Shown here: positions 1-8,749 of the stretch, one piece after another
Layout of the letters: each line of letters starts with the position of its first letter
How positions within the stretch are numbered: position 1 is the first letter of the stretch
Assembly: GCF_001045445.1 (NCBI RefSeq)
Contig: NZ_LFNF01000002.1
Location: 1,281,059-1,345,058 of the forward strand
DNA from: Chryseobacterium sp. BLS98
GTDB lineage: Bacteria > Bacteroidota > Bacteroidia > Flavobacteriales > Weeksellaceae
Length of the DNA: 64,000 bases
Direction: 5' to 3'
Program-made: the position numbers and the translations under genes
Notes under the pieces: model-generated
Database searches by the model: none
Seen by the model: only the letters and a program-made list of their open reading frames with translations
What the model was told of the DNA's origin: nothing

Positions 1-376
1 ATCTTTTAAGCTTGTTAGACAAAGCCAGATTCAAGCTGTCATTTTTAGCATTATTAGAGATCAGCTGCTTGATGTAAGAGTTGGAAGCATTGATTTCCCC
101 AACCAGCTTATCAATATTGGCTGAACTTTTCCCTGTATTGGAAAGACATGCATCCAAAGACGATTTTAAAGCGTCATGCTGGCTTTTTAAAAGATTATTC
201 TCCCCCGTCAATGCAGAGTTCTGAGATTTTAAATCCTGGATCTCTCTTTGTCTTTCCCCAATATTTTCAATACACTGCTTATAGTTTGAACTTAGTGCGT
301 CATACTGCTTTTTACTGACACAAGAAGTTAGTCCCAACGCCATTGCAGAAATTCCTAAAATTTTAATAATCTTCAT
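1..376 (-). CDS. Coiled-coil envelope lipoprotein, 3' part cut by window edge
   Basis: This is a minus-strand frame whose first 125 codons are visible; it runs off the left edge. It begins with a lipoprotein signal peptide ending in LTSC, with the lipidated cysteine at residue 19, followed by a polar region rich in Gln, Asn, Lys, Ser and Leu (KKQYDALSSNYKQC, then heptad-like stretches) that should form a coiled coil. Bacteroidetes proteins with this beginning often carry a C-terminal OmpA peptidoglycan-binding domain, but that part lies outside the window, so the OmpA assignment is inference. The start is the ATG at 376; a TAACTTTG promoter element lies 22 bases upstream (399-406, minus strand). 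It is divergent from tilS. Confidence 0.7.
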   Translation of the reverse strand, partial: MKIIKILGISAMALGLTSCVSKKQYDALSSNYKQCIENIGERQREIQDLKSQNSALTGENNLLKSQHDALKSSLDACLSNTGKSSANIDKLVGEINASNSYIKQLISNNAKNDSLNLALSNKLKR

Positions 377-398
377 ATGTAATCATTTTTAGACGAAT

Positions 399-440
399 CA
401 AAGTTAACAAAATTGAATTGAATTTTATGGATTATCTTTG
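399..440. promoter_or_regulatory. Divergent promoter region, lipoprotein gene and tilS
   Basis: On the minus strand TAACTTTG (399-406) fits the Bacteroidetes -7 consensus TANNTTTG and would drive the lipoprotein gene. On the plus strand TATCTTTG (433-440) would drive tilS, with a poorly spaced TTG at 413-415 as a weak -33 candidate. The two units share about 90 bases. Confidence 0.55.
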
Positions 441-466
441 CATAAAAGAAATCTTCAACATAAGTC

Positions 467-1786
467 TTGGAAAAAATCAGTTTTAAAAATCAGCTTGAGA
501 AGCTTGTAAAAAATCCGGAAAATCACAGCTATCTTTTGGCGGTAAGCGGAGGTGCCGATTCTATGGTTCTGGCCTCTCTTTTTCAGGGTTCAGGGCTTAC
601 TTACCAGGTTGCCCATATCAATTATAGGCTCCGGGGTGAAGATTCGGATCTGGACCAGAAAACAGTTCAGGATTTTTGTGAGAAAAATCATGTTCAGTTT
701 CATTTGTATGAAGTTTCGGAGAAAGATAAAAAGCCGGAAAATTCCATCCAGCTTTGGGCCAGGGAAATCCGTTACCGCTTCTTCAGGGAAATCCGGGAGC
801 AGGAAAACCTTGACTTTCTCGTTACCGCTCATCATCTGAACGATCAGCTGGAAACATTCATCATCAATCTGTCAAAAGCTTCCGGCATCAGTGGACTGAG
901 TGGAATTCCGGCAGGCAGAAATAATATGATCCGCCCGCTTTTACCTTTTTCAAAAGAGGAAATCTATGAGTACGCTGAAAAAAATAAAATTGATTTCCGG
1001 GAAGATCTTTCGAATAAAAAAAGTGATTATCTAAGAAACAAGATCAGAAATGAAATCGTTCCCAGGCTTTTAGAAACGAATGAACATTTTCTGGAAAATT
1101 TCAAAAAAAGTTCTTCTTATTTAAACCAAACCAGGGATTTTGTAGAAAAGCAAATTGAAGAAATTGAAAATAGGCTTACTTTATTTAACCCGGAGCACAA
1201 AATTTTATCAAAGGAAAAGCTGAGCCTGGAAAGCGCTTTCGTACAATTTGAAATTTTAAAGAAATACGGATTTGACCAGGAGGAAGAAATTCCGAAAATT
1301 TTCACCGCAGAAAACGGAAGCTCTTTTTTTTCAAAAGATTATCACCTCATCATCAACCGAAATGAGTTAATTCTCGTAGATAAAAACAAGGAGCAGGAAA
1401 CAAAAGATGAAATCCTCTTGATTGAAAGTTTTGATTCCCCGGAAAACCTGATGAGTCTCAGCCTTGAAAATACAATTGAGAATATTGAAGGAATCAATAA
1501 CAATTTTGAATGGGATTTTGATGCCGCCAAACTTCAGTTCCCACTGCGGTTAAGGAAACATCAGGATGGTGACGAGTTCTATCCGTCCGGTTTTTCGGGC
1601 AGAAAGAAAGTTTCTAAGTTTTTTAGGGACGAAAAATTATCTATTTTAGCGAGGCCAAAAATTTGGATCCTGTGTGACAGCAAGAATTCTGTACTCGGAA
1701 TTATTCCTCTCAGACAGGACAGACGATATGCAAAGGATGAGAAAACGAAAAGTGTTCTCAAAATTTTTAATGAAAAGAAAAAATGA
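467..1786 (+). CDS. tilS: tRNA(Ile)-lysidine synthase TilS
   Basis: TilS attaches lysine to C34 of the CAU anticodon of tRNA-Ile2, using ATP, so that the tRNA reads AUA codons. The N-terminal PP-loop ATPase motif SGGADS is at residues 27-32 of a 439-residue protein, the usual family length. The C-terminal TilS domain is recognisable from LRKHQDGDEFYP followed by GRKKVSKFF near residue 370. The start is a TTG at 467, 27 bases after a TATCTTTG promoter element; no ATG lies close by, so the TTG is likely but not proven. The last four bases overlap the start of the dsbD-like gene (ATGA), so the two genes are probably co-transcribed and translationally coupled. Confidence 0.93.
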   Translation: MEKISFKNQLEKLVKNPENHSYLLAVSGGADSMVLASLFQGSGLTYQVAHINYRLRGEDSDLDQKTVQDFCEKNHVQFHLYEVSEKDKKPENSIQLWAREIRYRFFREIREQENLDFLVTAHHLNDQLETFIINLSKASGISGLSGIPAGRNNMIRPLLPFSKEEIYEYAEKNKIDFREDLSNKKSDYLRNKIRNEIVPRLLETNEHFLENFKKSSSYLNQTRDFVEKQIEEIENRLTLFNPEHKILSKEKLSLESAFVQFEILKKYGFDQEEEIPKIFTAENGSSFFSKDYHLIINRNELILVDKNKEQETKDEILLIESFDSPENLMSLSLENTIENIEGINNNFEWDFDAAKLQFPLRLRKHQDGDEFYPSGFSGRKKVSKFFRDEKLSILARPKIWILCDSKNSVLGIIPLRQDRRYAKDEKTKSVLKIFNEKKK

Positions 1787-3849
1787 AATTTAGAAACTGG
1801 TTTTTAGCGGTTCTGCTGTTCTTGGCGGCAGGAATTAATGCACAGATCAAAAATCCTGTAAAGTTTAAGTTCACCGTCAACGATTTGGGGAACAACCAAT
1901 ATGAAGCTGTTTTAGATGCTACTATGGAAAGCGGCTGGCATATTTATTCCAAAGATCTTCCTGAAGATACGGGCATTCCTACGGAATATAAAGTTTCGGG
2001 GAAAAACATCGAGCTGATCGGAAAATTTACTGAAGTCGGCAAAAAGCATGAGGAATTTTCAGAAGCTTTCGGGGGAACGATTGTTTTTTATTCCAATTCA
2101 GCCGGTTTCAAGCAGAAATTTAAATTAAAGGATCCCACAAAACCTGCGGACGTTACTTCTGAGATTACTTATCAGACCTGTGACGACAGGGTTTGTCTGG
2201 CTCCCAATACTTTAGAATTCAATCAGAAAGTAACCCCGAAAGGAGTTACCGAAGAAGTAGCAGAAGAAAAAACAGAAGCTCCGAAAGATTCGGTAAAAGC
2301 TGTAGAAACTGTTGTTGCAGACCCTGTAAAGGGAGAAGTACCAGTAGCAGAAACTTCAAAACTGGATCCGAAACAGCTAAAAATAGCCACTATTGACTTC
2401 CAGAAGCCTTTGACCGATTGCGGAACTGCTGTGGAAAAAGTAGGAGAAAATTACTGGACGTATTTATTTTTAGGATTCGTAGGTGGCTTAATTGCGCTAC
2501 TGACCCCATGTGTATTCCCGATGATTCCGCTTACGGTTTCATTCTTTACCAAAGGAAATAAAAATAAGGCAAAAGGTAAGAGAGATGCATTGATCTATGG
2601 ATTTTTCATTCTTCTGATCTTTGTACTTTTAAGCCTTCCTTTCCATCTGATTGACGGAATTGCCGGAAACATCTTCAATGAAATATCCACGAGTGTGTGG
2701 CTGAATATTGCCTTCTTTATCATATTCATCTTTTTCGCGGGAAGTTTCTTCGGATATTATGATATCACATTACCAAGTTCTATTGCCAATAAATCTTCCA
2801 AAGCGGAAGAAGCAGGAGGAATTATCGGTATTTTCTTCATGGCATTAACTCTTGTCATTGTATCTTTCTCATGTACGGGACCTATCCTGGGAAGTTTACT
2901 GGGAAGTGCAGTAACAGGATCTACCAACGTTCCTATGCTGCTTACCTTTGCACTGGCAGGATTCGGGCTGGCATGGGCTATCGTTTTTGGTTTGCTGGCT
3001 TTATTCCCACAGGCTTTACAGAGCCTTCCAAAATCGGGAGGATGGATGAATACCGTGAAAGTGGTGCTTGGTTTTGTAGAATTAGCTTTAGCTTTAAAAT
3101 TCTTATCCAAAGCCGATTTGGTTTCGAAAACATTCCTGTTAAAAAGAGAACTGTTTATTGCCATCTGGATCATCATTGCCTTAGGACTGGCACTTTATTT
3201 ATTCGGGTTGATAAGATTTCCTCATGATGACAAAAAGCCGAAAATTTCTGTTACCAGAAAAATACTGGGAGCTTTAGGAATAGGTTTTGTGATTTACCTG
3301 ATCCAGGGATTAATTCCTGCTGAACGTCCGAAACTACAGTTATTAAGCGGAATCCTGCCTCCATTGAATGTAAGTTATTTTCATGATGAAAAAGACGGAA
3401 TTCTGGGGATGCATCCTGAACACGATTTCTTTAAAGCTATTGAACTTGCCAAAAAGGAAAACAAACCCATTTTGATCGACTTCACAGGTTATGGTTGTGA
3501 AAACTGCCGTAAAATGGAGGAATTCGTATGGAGCGAGCCGGATATTCTTCCGATTTTACAAAATGATGTGGTATTAGCTTCTCTATATGTAGATGATAAG
3601 GAAGAGCTTCCTGAAGATCAGAAAACTAAAATCGATCTTGGAGACGGACAGGTGAAAAAGGTAAAAACGATCGGTGACCGATGGAGTTTATTCCAGCAGG
3701 TGAATTTTAATAATAATTCCCAGCCGCACTACGTTTTGATCACTCCGGATGGAAAAGTAATCAATACACCGGTATCCGGATATATGCCGAAAGAGGATTT
3801 TAAAAAGTTCCTGGAATGCGGCGTTAATTATTACAAAACCACAAAGTAA
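1783..3849 (+). CDS. dsbD: DsbD-family thiol:disulfide interchange protein (protein-disulfide reductase)
   Basis: DsbD carries electrons from cytoplasmic thioredoxin across the inner membrane to periplasmic thiol proteins. All three modules are present in 688 residues. After a signal peptide ending NAQ, the N-terminal periplasmic domain has a cysteine pair in TCDDRVC. The central membrane domain, about eight helices, carries the redox cysteines in LTPCVFPMIPL and SFSCTGPILG. The C-terminal thioredoxin-like domain has a CXXC in GYGCENCRKME. The cysteine spacing in the first domain is four residues, one fewer than in E. coli DsbD. A low-complexity Glu/Lys/Val/Pro linker (roughly residues 150-195) joins the first two modules. 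It overlaps tilS by four bases and is followed by a strong terminator. Confidence 0.92.
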   Translation: MKFRNWFLAVLLFLAAGINAQIKNPVKFKFTVNDLGNNQYEAVLDATMESGWHIYSKDLPEDTGIPTEYKVSGKNIELIGKFTEVGKKHEEFSEAFGGTIVFYSNSAGFKQKFKLKDPTKPADVTSEITYQTCDDRVCLAPNTLEFNQKVTPKGVTEEVAEEKTEAPKDSVKAVETVVADPVKGEVPVAETSKLDPKQLKIATIDFQKPLTDCGTAVEKVGENYWTYLFLGFVGGLIALLTPCVFPMIPLTVSFFTKGNKNKAKGKRDALIYGFFILLIFVLLSLPFHLIDGIAGNIFNEISTSVWLNIAFFIIFIFFAGSFFGYYDITLPSSIANKSSKAEEAGGIIGIFFMALTLVIVSFSCTGPILGSLLGSAVTGSTNVPMLLTFALAGFGLAWAIVFGLLALFPQALQSLPKSGGWMNTVKVVLGFVELALALKFLSKADLVSKTFLLKRELFIAIWIIIALGLALYLFGLIRFPHDDKKPKISVTRKILGALGIGFVIYLIQGLIPAERPKLQLLSGILPPLNVSYFHDEKDGILGMHPEHDFFKAIELAKKENKPILIDFTGYGCENCRKMEEFVWSEPDILPILQNDVVLASLYVDDKEELPEDQKTKIDLGDGQVKKVKTIGDRWSLFQQVNFNNNSQPHYVLITPDGKVINTPVSGYMPKEDFKKFLECGVNYYKTTK

Positions 3850-3868
3850 TATTTAATCTAAACATAAT

Positions 3869-3905
3869 AAAAGCCTTATCAATTTTTTTGATAAGGCTTT
3901 TTTGT
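3869..3905 (+). terminator. Rho-independent terminator after dsbD
   Basis: AAAAGCCTTATCAA pairs with TTGATAAGGCTTTT across a short T loop, and a T run follows. It ends the tilS-dsbD unit. The following 230 bases up to the next gene are AT-rich and contain no coding frame. Confidence 0.85.
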
Positions 3906-4134
3906 GTACAATATTAAAAATCACCCGTAAGCAAATAGTAATCATCATCTTAAAAAATCATAAAGCCTTACGAATATAAAAGACTACAAGACTTTTCAGT
4001 ATCAAATAATTTATAAATTTGAATTTTTATTGATATTTATTAATTTTAGGTATAAACTTTGTATAGCTTTCTTCAAATAAGTATCAACACTTTACTTTTT
4101 CACCAAAACCGTTTAACATTTAAAAATATGAATT

Positions 4135-4662
4135 ATGGCTGAAGTAATCGCACAAGAAAAACAGGGCGGAAGCAAACAAAGAAAAAAATTAATCCGGGTG
4201 GATATGACCCCGATGGTAGACTTAGGATTTCTATTGATCACTTTCTTTATGTTCACCACCAATTTTACAAAACCCAATGTAATGGATCTGGGACTTCCGG
4301 CGAAGAATCCCAATCCACATCCAATAAACATTCCTCATATTGGAGATAAAAACCAGGTTACCTTTATCCTCGGGAAAGATAACAGGGTATTTTATCACCA
4401 AAGCAATGAGAAGGACCTGAATACATCAAACCTGAAAGAAACAGATTTCAGCGGGGTAAAAATTTCCAAGATCATTTCTGAAGCTTATCAAAATGCACCG
4501 GTACCTGAAAATTTCACCGTCATTGTAAAGCCTACCGATGATGCCAATTATAAAAATTTTGTGGACATCCTAGACAATATCGCGATCTCTAAAAAAGAAA
4601 GATATGGCATTACCGATATAAAACCATGGGAAAAGAAAATTTATACCGAATTAACCCAATAG
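4135..4662 (+). CDS. ExbD/TolR-family biopolymer transport protein
   Basis: This 175-residue protein has the ExbD plan: a short cytoplasmic N-terminus, one membrane helix (about residues 28-46) starting at the conserved motif DMTPMVDLGF with the functional aspartate near position 29, then a periplasmic domain. ExbD proteins work with ExbB and TonB to use the proton gradient for outer-membrane transport or, in gliding Bacteroidetes, related motors. No exbB or tonB is adjacent, and its own terminator follows at once, so here it is a single-gene unit. Its partner complex is likely encoded elsewhere. The start at 4135 is the second of two nearby ATGs (the first, at 4128, is out of frame). Confidence 0.88.
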   Translation: MAEVIAQEKQGGSKQRKKLIRVDMTPMVDLGFLLITFFMFTTNFTKPNVMDLGLPAKNPNPHPINIPHIGDKNQVTFILGKDNRVFYHQSNEKDLNTSNLKETDFSGVKISKIISEAYQNAPVPENFTVIVKPTDDANYKNFVDILDNIAISKKERYGITDIKPWEKKIYTELTQ

Positions 4663-4667
4663 AATCG

Positions 4668-4696
4668 AAGAGCATTTTTACAATGCTCTTTTTTAT
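4668..4696 (+). terminator. Terminator after the exbD-like gene
   Basis: AAGAGCATT pairs with AATGCTCTT around a six-base or smaller loop, followed by six or more T. Confidence 0.8.
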
Positions 4697-4722
4697 TTAA
4701 ATTTGAAGAAACAACTAAGATT

Positions 4723-5505
4723 ATGCTGAACTTCGAAAGAAAAGGAAACGGAAAAGAGACTTTAGTGCTTCTTCATGGCTTTATGGAAAACATTTCCATC
4801 TGGAGCGATATGGAACCTCATCTTTCTGACGATTTCTCACTCCTGAAAATAGATCTTCCCGGTCACGGACAATCTGATATCCTGGCCGAGGTCCATACTA
4901 TGGAATTGATGGCTGATGAAGTGAAAAAAGTTTTGGATCATGAGAAACTGAGCAAAGTGCATCTTCTGGGACATTCCATGGGAGGATATACTTCACTGGC
5001 CTTTGCAGAGAAGTGCCCTGAAGTTCTTAAAAGCCTGACTTTATTCTTTTCAACCTATTTCCCTGATGATGAAGAGAAAAAGCAGCAGCGTATCAAGAGC
5101 TACAGGATCATTAAAGATGCGTTTGCCCATTACGTCAGGGCCGGAATTCCCAATCTTTTTAATCCCAATGAAAGAGATATCCTGGAAGGAAAAATTGAAA
5201 CTGCCCTTGAAACTGCCCTTTCTACCAATAATATAGGAGCCCTTGCCTGTGTAAAGGGCATGGTGGAAAGAACGGACAAAAAGCATATCATGGAAAATCT
5301 GGAAGCTAAAATTTTAGTCCTGGCCGGAAAACATGATAATGCTGTAAAAACCGATACGACGATCAAGCATCTTCCGGACAGAACCAATATAAAATCTTAC
5401 ATTTTGGACTGCGGGCACAACGGACATTGGGAAAAACCTGGTATCTGTGCCGAGATTATCAATACCGAGCTTCTTCACAATCTACCCAAAAAATTAGTTC
5501 TGTAA
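4723..5505 (+). CDS. Alpha/beta-fold hydrolase
   Basis: A 260-residue soluble hydrolase of the alpha/beta superfamily. It shows the oxyanion motif LLHGF (16-20), the nucleophile elbow GHSMGG with the serine at residue 85, a likely catalytic aspartate in AGKHDN (about 205), and the histidine near residue 232-235 in CGHNGHWEKP. No signal peptide is present, so it should be cytoplasmic. The overall pattern is that of small esterase or C-C hydrolase-type proteins, but the substrate cannot be read from the sequence. It lies between a terminator and a patatin gene on the same strand, 71 bases apart, which might be co-transcribed. Confidence 0.85.
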   Translation: MLNFERKGNGKETLVLLHGFMENISIWSDMEPHLSDDFSLLKIDLPGHGQSDILAEVHTMELMADEVKKVLDHEKLSKVHLLGHSMGGYTSLAFAEKCPEVLKSLTLFFSTYFPDDEEKKQQRIKSYRIIKDAFAHYVRAGIPNLFNPNERDILEGKIETALETALSTNNIGALACVKGMVERTDKKHIMENLEAKILVLAGKHDNAVKTDTTIKHLPDRTNIKSYILDCGHNGHWEKPGICAEIINTELLHNLPKKLVL

Positions 5506-5576
5506 CAGACCGGAGTACCGGCCTAAGTCAGTGTGTATCAAAAATTCTTGTATCTTAGTAGGGATTAATTATTTCA

Positions 5577-6380
5577 ATGGGTTTATTCTCGTTCAAAAAA
5601 AAGAAACCGCCGGTCATAGGCCTTACACTTTCCGGTGGGGGCATGCGTGGGATTGCTCATATCGCAGTACTGAAGGCATTGGAAGAGTACAATCTGAAAC
5701 CGCATATTATTTCAGGGACCAGCGCCGGCTCTATTGTGGGGGCATTTTATTCTTTCGGAAAATCACCGGATGAGATGATGGATATTGTAAAGTATACCAC
5801 CTTCTTTTCAAGATCCTATCTTAAGCTTTCCAAAAACGGTATTTTCAGCTCCAATTTCATCTTGAAACTGTTCACTGATCATTTCCCTGAAAATGATTTC
5901 AGAATCTTAAAAATTCCTGTTTACGTAACTGCCACGGAAATGACCCACGGAATTGTGGATTTCTTTTCGGAAGGAGAACTTTTCAGCCCTCTTTTAGCCT
6001 CCTCAAGCGTTCCGTTCATTTTACCGCCTGTAAGGATAGGTGAAAAAATATATGTGGACGGAGGCGTTTTAGACAACCTCCCTATAGAACCGATTATTGA
6101 TAAATGTGATTTTCTGATCGCTTCTCACGTCAACTCCATAAGCTATGATGAATTAAAAAAGATGAGCCTTATGAAAGAATTCGACCGGATTCTCCACTTG
6201 GCTATTGCAAAATCGGTTTATTCCAAGGCTAAATCATGTGATATCTTTCTGGATCCTCCTAAAATGACGAAATTCAGTTTATTCAGCAAGAAAAACCTGG
6301 ATGTCATGTTCCAGGAAGTTTACGAGTATACGTGTGAAGAACTCGAGAGTAAAGGCTATACCAAAGGTTTGAGTGTATAA
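5577..6380 (+). CDS. Patatin-like phospholipase
   Basis: A 267-residue protein with the complete patatin catalytic set: the oxyanion loop GGGMRG (residues 20-25), the nucleophile motif GTSAG with serine 49, and the aspartate of the dyad in YVDGG (D161). Patatins hydrolyse acyl esters of membrane lipids. There is no signal peptide or large C-terminal domain, so this resembles the small cytoplasmic RssA-type bacterial patatins rather than the T9SS-exported or outer-membrane-anchored ones. The start at 5577 puts the basic stretch FKKKKPP just ahead of the first beta strand. Its physiological lipid target is unknown. Confidence 0.9.
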   Translation: MGLFSFKKKKPPVIGLTLSGGGMRGIAHIAVLKALEEYNLKPHIISGTSAGSIVGAFYSFGKSPDEMMDIVKYTTFFSRSYLKLSKNGIFSSNFILKLFTDHFPENDFRILKIPVYVTATEMTHGIVDFFSEGELFSPLLASSSVPFILPPVRIGEKIYVDGGVLDNLPIEPIIDKCDFLIASHVNSISYDELKKMSLMKEFDRILHLAIAKSVYSKAKSCDIFLDPPKMTKFSLFSKKNLDVMFQEVYEYTCEELESKGYTKGLSV

Positions 6381-6446
6381 GTGTTTTAGAGTCTGAGTGG
6401 ACCAGAAATTATAAATTACCTGTTTACAATTTTGTCCTTTTGCCTT

Positions 6447-7451
6447 TTACAACTCTTCCTGTTCAAGTTTTTTCTTAAATGTCTCAATAGTATCTGCCAG
6501 AGATTCATTAGATTTCCCTCCCGCTGCGTTGATGTGGCCGCCACCGTTAAAATATTTTCTGGAAAACTGGTTCACATCCACATCGTCCTTGCTCCTGAAA
6601 GAAATTTTAATAAAATCTTCATACAGATCTTCCATAAAGAAAGCCGCCATTTTTACCCCGCCAATACTTAGCCCGTAATTCACAAAACCTTCCGTATCCC
6701 CCTTCTGGAACCCAAATTCCTTCAATTCGTTTCTGGTAAGAGACAGAACAGCCACCTTGCCATCATTCACAACCTCTATTCTTCCCAATACAAGGGCAAG
6801 AAGATGAAGGCGGGAAACCGTATTGGTATCCCATGTATTGGAAGTGATAACAGAAGGATCAGCCCCGTTCTCGATTAAATGGGCAATAATCCTGTGGGTA
6901 GTTGCGCTTGTGGAGCGGAAACGGAAACCGCCTGTATCCGTCATAATCCCAGTGTAAAGACATTCTGCAATGTTCTGATTGACCAGCTTTTCGTCTTCCA
7001 TCGCTTCTATAAAATGGTAAATCATCTGTGAAGTGGCAGGAATTACAGTATCAGAATAAACAAAATCGAAATTTTCAGGCTGCTGATGGTGGTCGATAAG
7101 AATTTTTTTAGCCTTCGATTTTGTCAGCCATTCACCCAACAATCCTATTCTTGAAGGAGAATTAAAATCAAGACAGAAGATCACATCTGCTCCGCTGATC
7201 AGGTCAAATGCATATTTTCTTTTATATTCACCGATGATCACCTTTTTAGATTCCGGCATCCATTTCAGGAATTTCGGAAAATCGTTGGGTACAATTACTT
7301 CCGCAGGAATACCTTTTGCAGCCAAATAATGTTTCAACCCCAGGCTGGAACCTATAGCATCCCCGTCCGGATTGTAGTGAGTGAGGATAACGATCTTGTT
7401 TTCAGGTGTAAGTAATGTATTGATATCTAAAAGTTCTGCTGGTGTAAACAT
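6447..7451 (-). CDS. nrnA: DHH-family phosphoesterase, NrnA-like oligoribonuclease / pAp phosphatase
   Basis: This 334-residue protein has both domains of the NrnA family. The DHH domain shows THYNPDGDAIGSSLG near the N-terminus, a metal aspartate in FCLDFNSPSR and the signature DHHQQP. The C-terminal DHHA1 domain ends in GGGHINAAGG. Such enzymes degrade 2-5 nucleotide RNA fragments and remove the 3' phosphate of pAp, using manganese. Orn-lacking bacteria rely on them to finish RNA decay. It is a single gene on the minus strand, with a TATCTTTG promoter element at 7484-7491. The specific choice between nanoRNase and other DHH activities is family inference. Confidence 0.88.
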   Translation of the reverse strand: MFTPAELLDINTLLTPENKIVILTHYNPDGDAIGSSLGLKHYLAAKGIPAEVIVPNDFPKFLKWMPESKKVIIGEYKRKYAFDLISGADVIFCLDFNSPSRIGLLGEWLTKSKAKKILIDHHQQPENFDFVYSDTVIPATSQMIYHFIEAMEDEKLVNQNIAECLYTGIMTDTGGFRFRSTSATTHRIIAHLIENGADPSVITSNTWDTNTVSRLHLLALVLGRIEVVNDGKVAVLSLTRNELKEFGFQKGDTEGFVNYGLSIGGVKMAAFFMEDLYEDFIKISFRSKDDVDVNQFSRKYFNGGGHINAAGGKSNESLADTIETFKKKLEQEEL

Positions 7452-7483
7452 CGTGTGTTTATTTTTCTTTAAATTTGAGTTTT

Positions 7484-7491
7484 CAAAGATA
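7484..7491 (-). promoter_or_regulatory. -7 element for the nrnA-like gene
   Basis: CAAAGATA on the plus strand reads TATCTTTG on the minus strand, a perfect TANNTTTG match about 33 bases before the start codon. No clear -33 TTTG was found. Confidence 0.5.
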
Positions 7492-7610
7492 GAGCTTTTA
7501 AATAAATGAGCTACATATTATTTATTTACACCGGATTTCGTTTCTAGATATAGCTTATAAAACAGGAATGAAAAACATTTCAAATAATTTCTAAAAAAAG
7601 ATACGTAAAG

Positions 7611-7641
7611 TTTGTAACTTTTAAAAATTTCTATATCTTTG
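7611..7641 (+). promoter_or_regulatory. Full consensus Bacteroidetes promoter for rpmH
   Basis: TTTG at 7611-7614, exactly 19 bases, then TATCTTTG at 7634-7641. This is an exact match to the primary sigma factor consensus of Bacteroidetes. The rpmH start codon lies 44 bases beyond the element. Confidence 0.85.
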
Positions 7642-7685
7642 CAACCTGAAAATTAATAGATTAATTACGATTTAAATATATAGTA

Positions 7686-7844
7686 ATGAGTAAAAGAACA
7701 TTCCAGCCATCAGAAAGAAAGAAAAGAAACAAACACGGTTTCAGAGAAAGAATGTCTACGCCAAATGGAAGAAGAGTTTTGGCAGCAAGAAGAGCTAAAG
7801 GCAGAAAGAGTTTAACTGTTAGTGCATCCCGCGCTAAGAGATAA
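7686..7844 (+). CDS. rpmH: 50S ribosomal protein L34
   Basis: A 52-residue, very basic protein. It starts [19 protein letters not shown], continues with the L34 signature [20 protein letters not shown], and ends in RAKR. L34 sits in the large ribosomal subunit. In many bacteria rpmH lies beside rnpA and dnaA near the origin; here neither is present, and ftsE follows 155 bases downstream. The gene has an exact consensus promoter, fitting its need for high expression. Confidence 0.97.
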   Translation: MSKRTFQPSERKKRNKHGFRERMSTPNGRRVLAARRAKGRKSLTVSASRAKR

Positions 7845-7999
7845 TATCTCAAATTATCATATACAAATTATGCTTGAAAAGTAGTTTTTCAGGCATTTTT
7901 TGTTGTTAAAATTTCCCAAAGTTTAAGGTTTTTAAGCTTCTTTTTTCTATTTTTAAGATCTGAAAAAATAGGCTAGAAATAGCACCATAAAATTGAATT

Positions 8000-8710
8000 A
8001 TGCCGCATACAAATATCTCCGGAGATAATATTATAAGCTTACAGCACGCAAAAATTGCGCAAAAAAACTTCACTGTTCTTTCTGATGTTAACCTTAACAT
8101 TAAAAAAGGCAGGTTCTGCTACCTTATCGGAAAAACAGGTTCCGGAAAAAGTTCTCTTCTGAAGACTCTTTACGGACACATTCCTTTAGCATCAGGACAC
8201 GGATCTGTAGTAGGTTTTGAACTGGCGAAGCTTAAACCTTCCGATATTCCTAACCTGAGAAGAAAACTAGGCATTGTATTCCAGGACTTCCAGCTTCTTT
8301 CTGACAGAACGGTTGAGAAAAACCTAAAATTTGTTCTTGAGGCAACCGGCTGGAGCGATAAAGTGAAAATGGAAGACCGCATCAATGAAGTACTGGGAAG
8401 CGTAAACATGAAAAGCAAAAAGCATAAGATGCCGCATGAGCTTTCCGGAGGTGAACAGCAGCGTATCGCTATTGCAAGAGCTTTATTGAACCACCCGGAT
8501 CTTATCCTTGCCGATGAACCTACTGGAAATCTGGATCCTGAGACTTCCAACGAGATCATGACCCTTCTGAAGCAGGTAGCTCTTGAAAATGGAGCCGCCG
8601 TAGTAATGGCAACCCATGACTACCACATGATTCAGAACTTCCCTGGTGAAGCAATCAGATGTGAGGATGGAAAAGTATCTGTACTGGATACTGCTGAATT
8701 ATTTGAATAA
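8000..8710 (+). CDS. ftsE: Cell-division ABC transporter ATP-binding protein FtsE
   Basis: A 236-residue ABC ATPase with Walker A GKTGSGKSS (44-52), Q-loop VFQDFQLL, the signature LSGGEQQR (148-155) and Walker B LILADEP (168-174) followed by the H-loop ATHDY. The short length and the DFQLL/DRTVEKN segment are typical of FtsE, which with FtsX controls peptidoglycan hydrolases at the division site. No ftsX follows; the next gene is convergent. In Bacteroidetes ftsE and ftsX are often separate, so this is not alarming, but other LolD/MacB-type ATPases share these motifs. Confidence 0.85.
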   Translation: MPHTNISGDNIISLQHAKIAQKNFTVLSDVNLNIKKGRFCYLIGKTGSGKSSLLKTLYGHIPLASGHGSVVGFELAKLKPSDIPNLRRKLGIVFQDFQLLSDRTVEKNLKFVLEATGWSDKVKMEDRINEVLGSVNMKSKKHKMPHELSGGEQQRIAIARALLNHPDLILADEPTGNLDPETSNEIMTLLKQVALENGAAVVMATHDYHMIQNFPGEAIRCEDGKVSVLDTAELFE

Positions 8711-8749
8711 AAAATTAAAAGATTAAAGGATTAAAAAATCCGGAGTCTT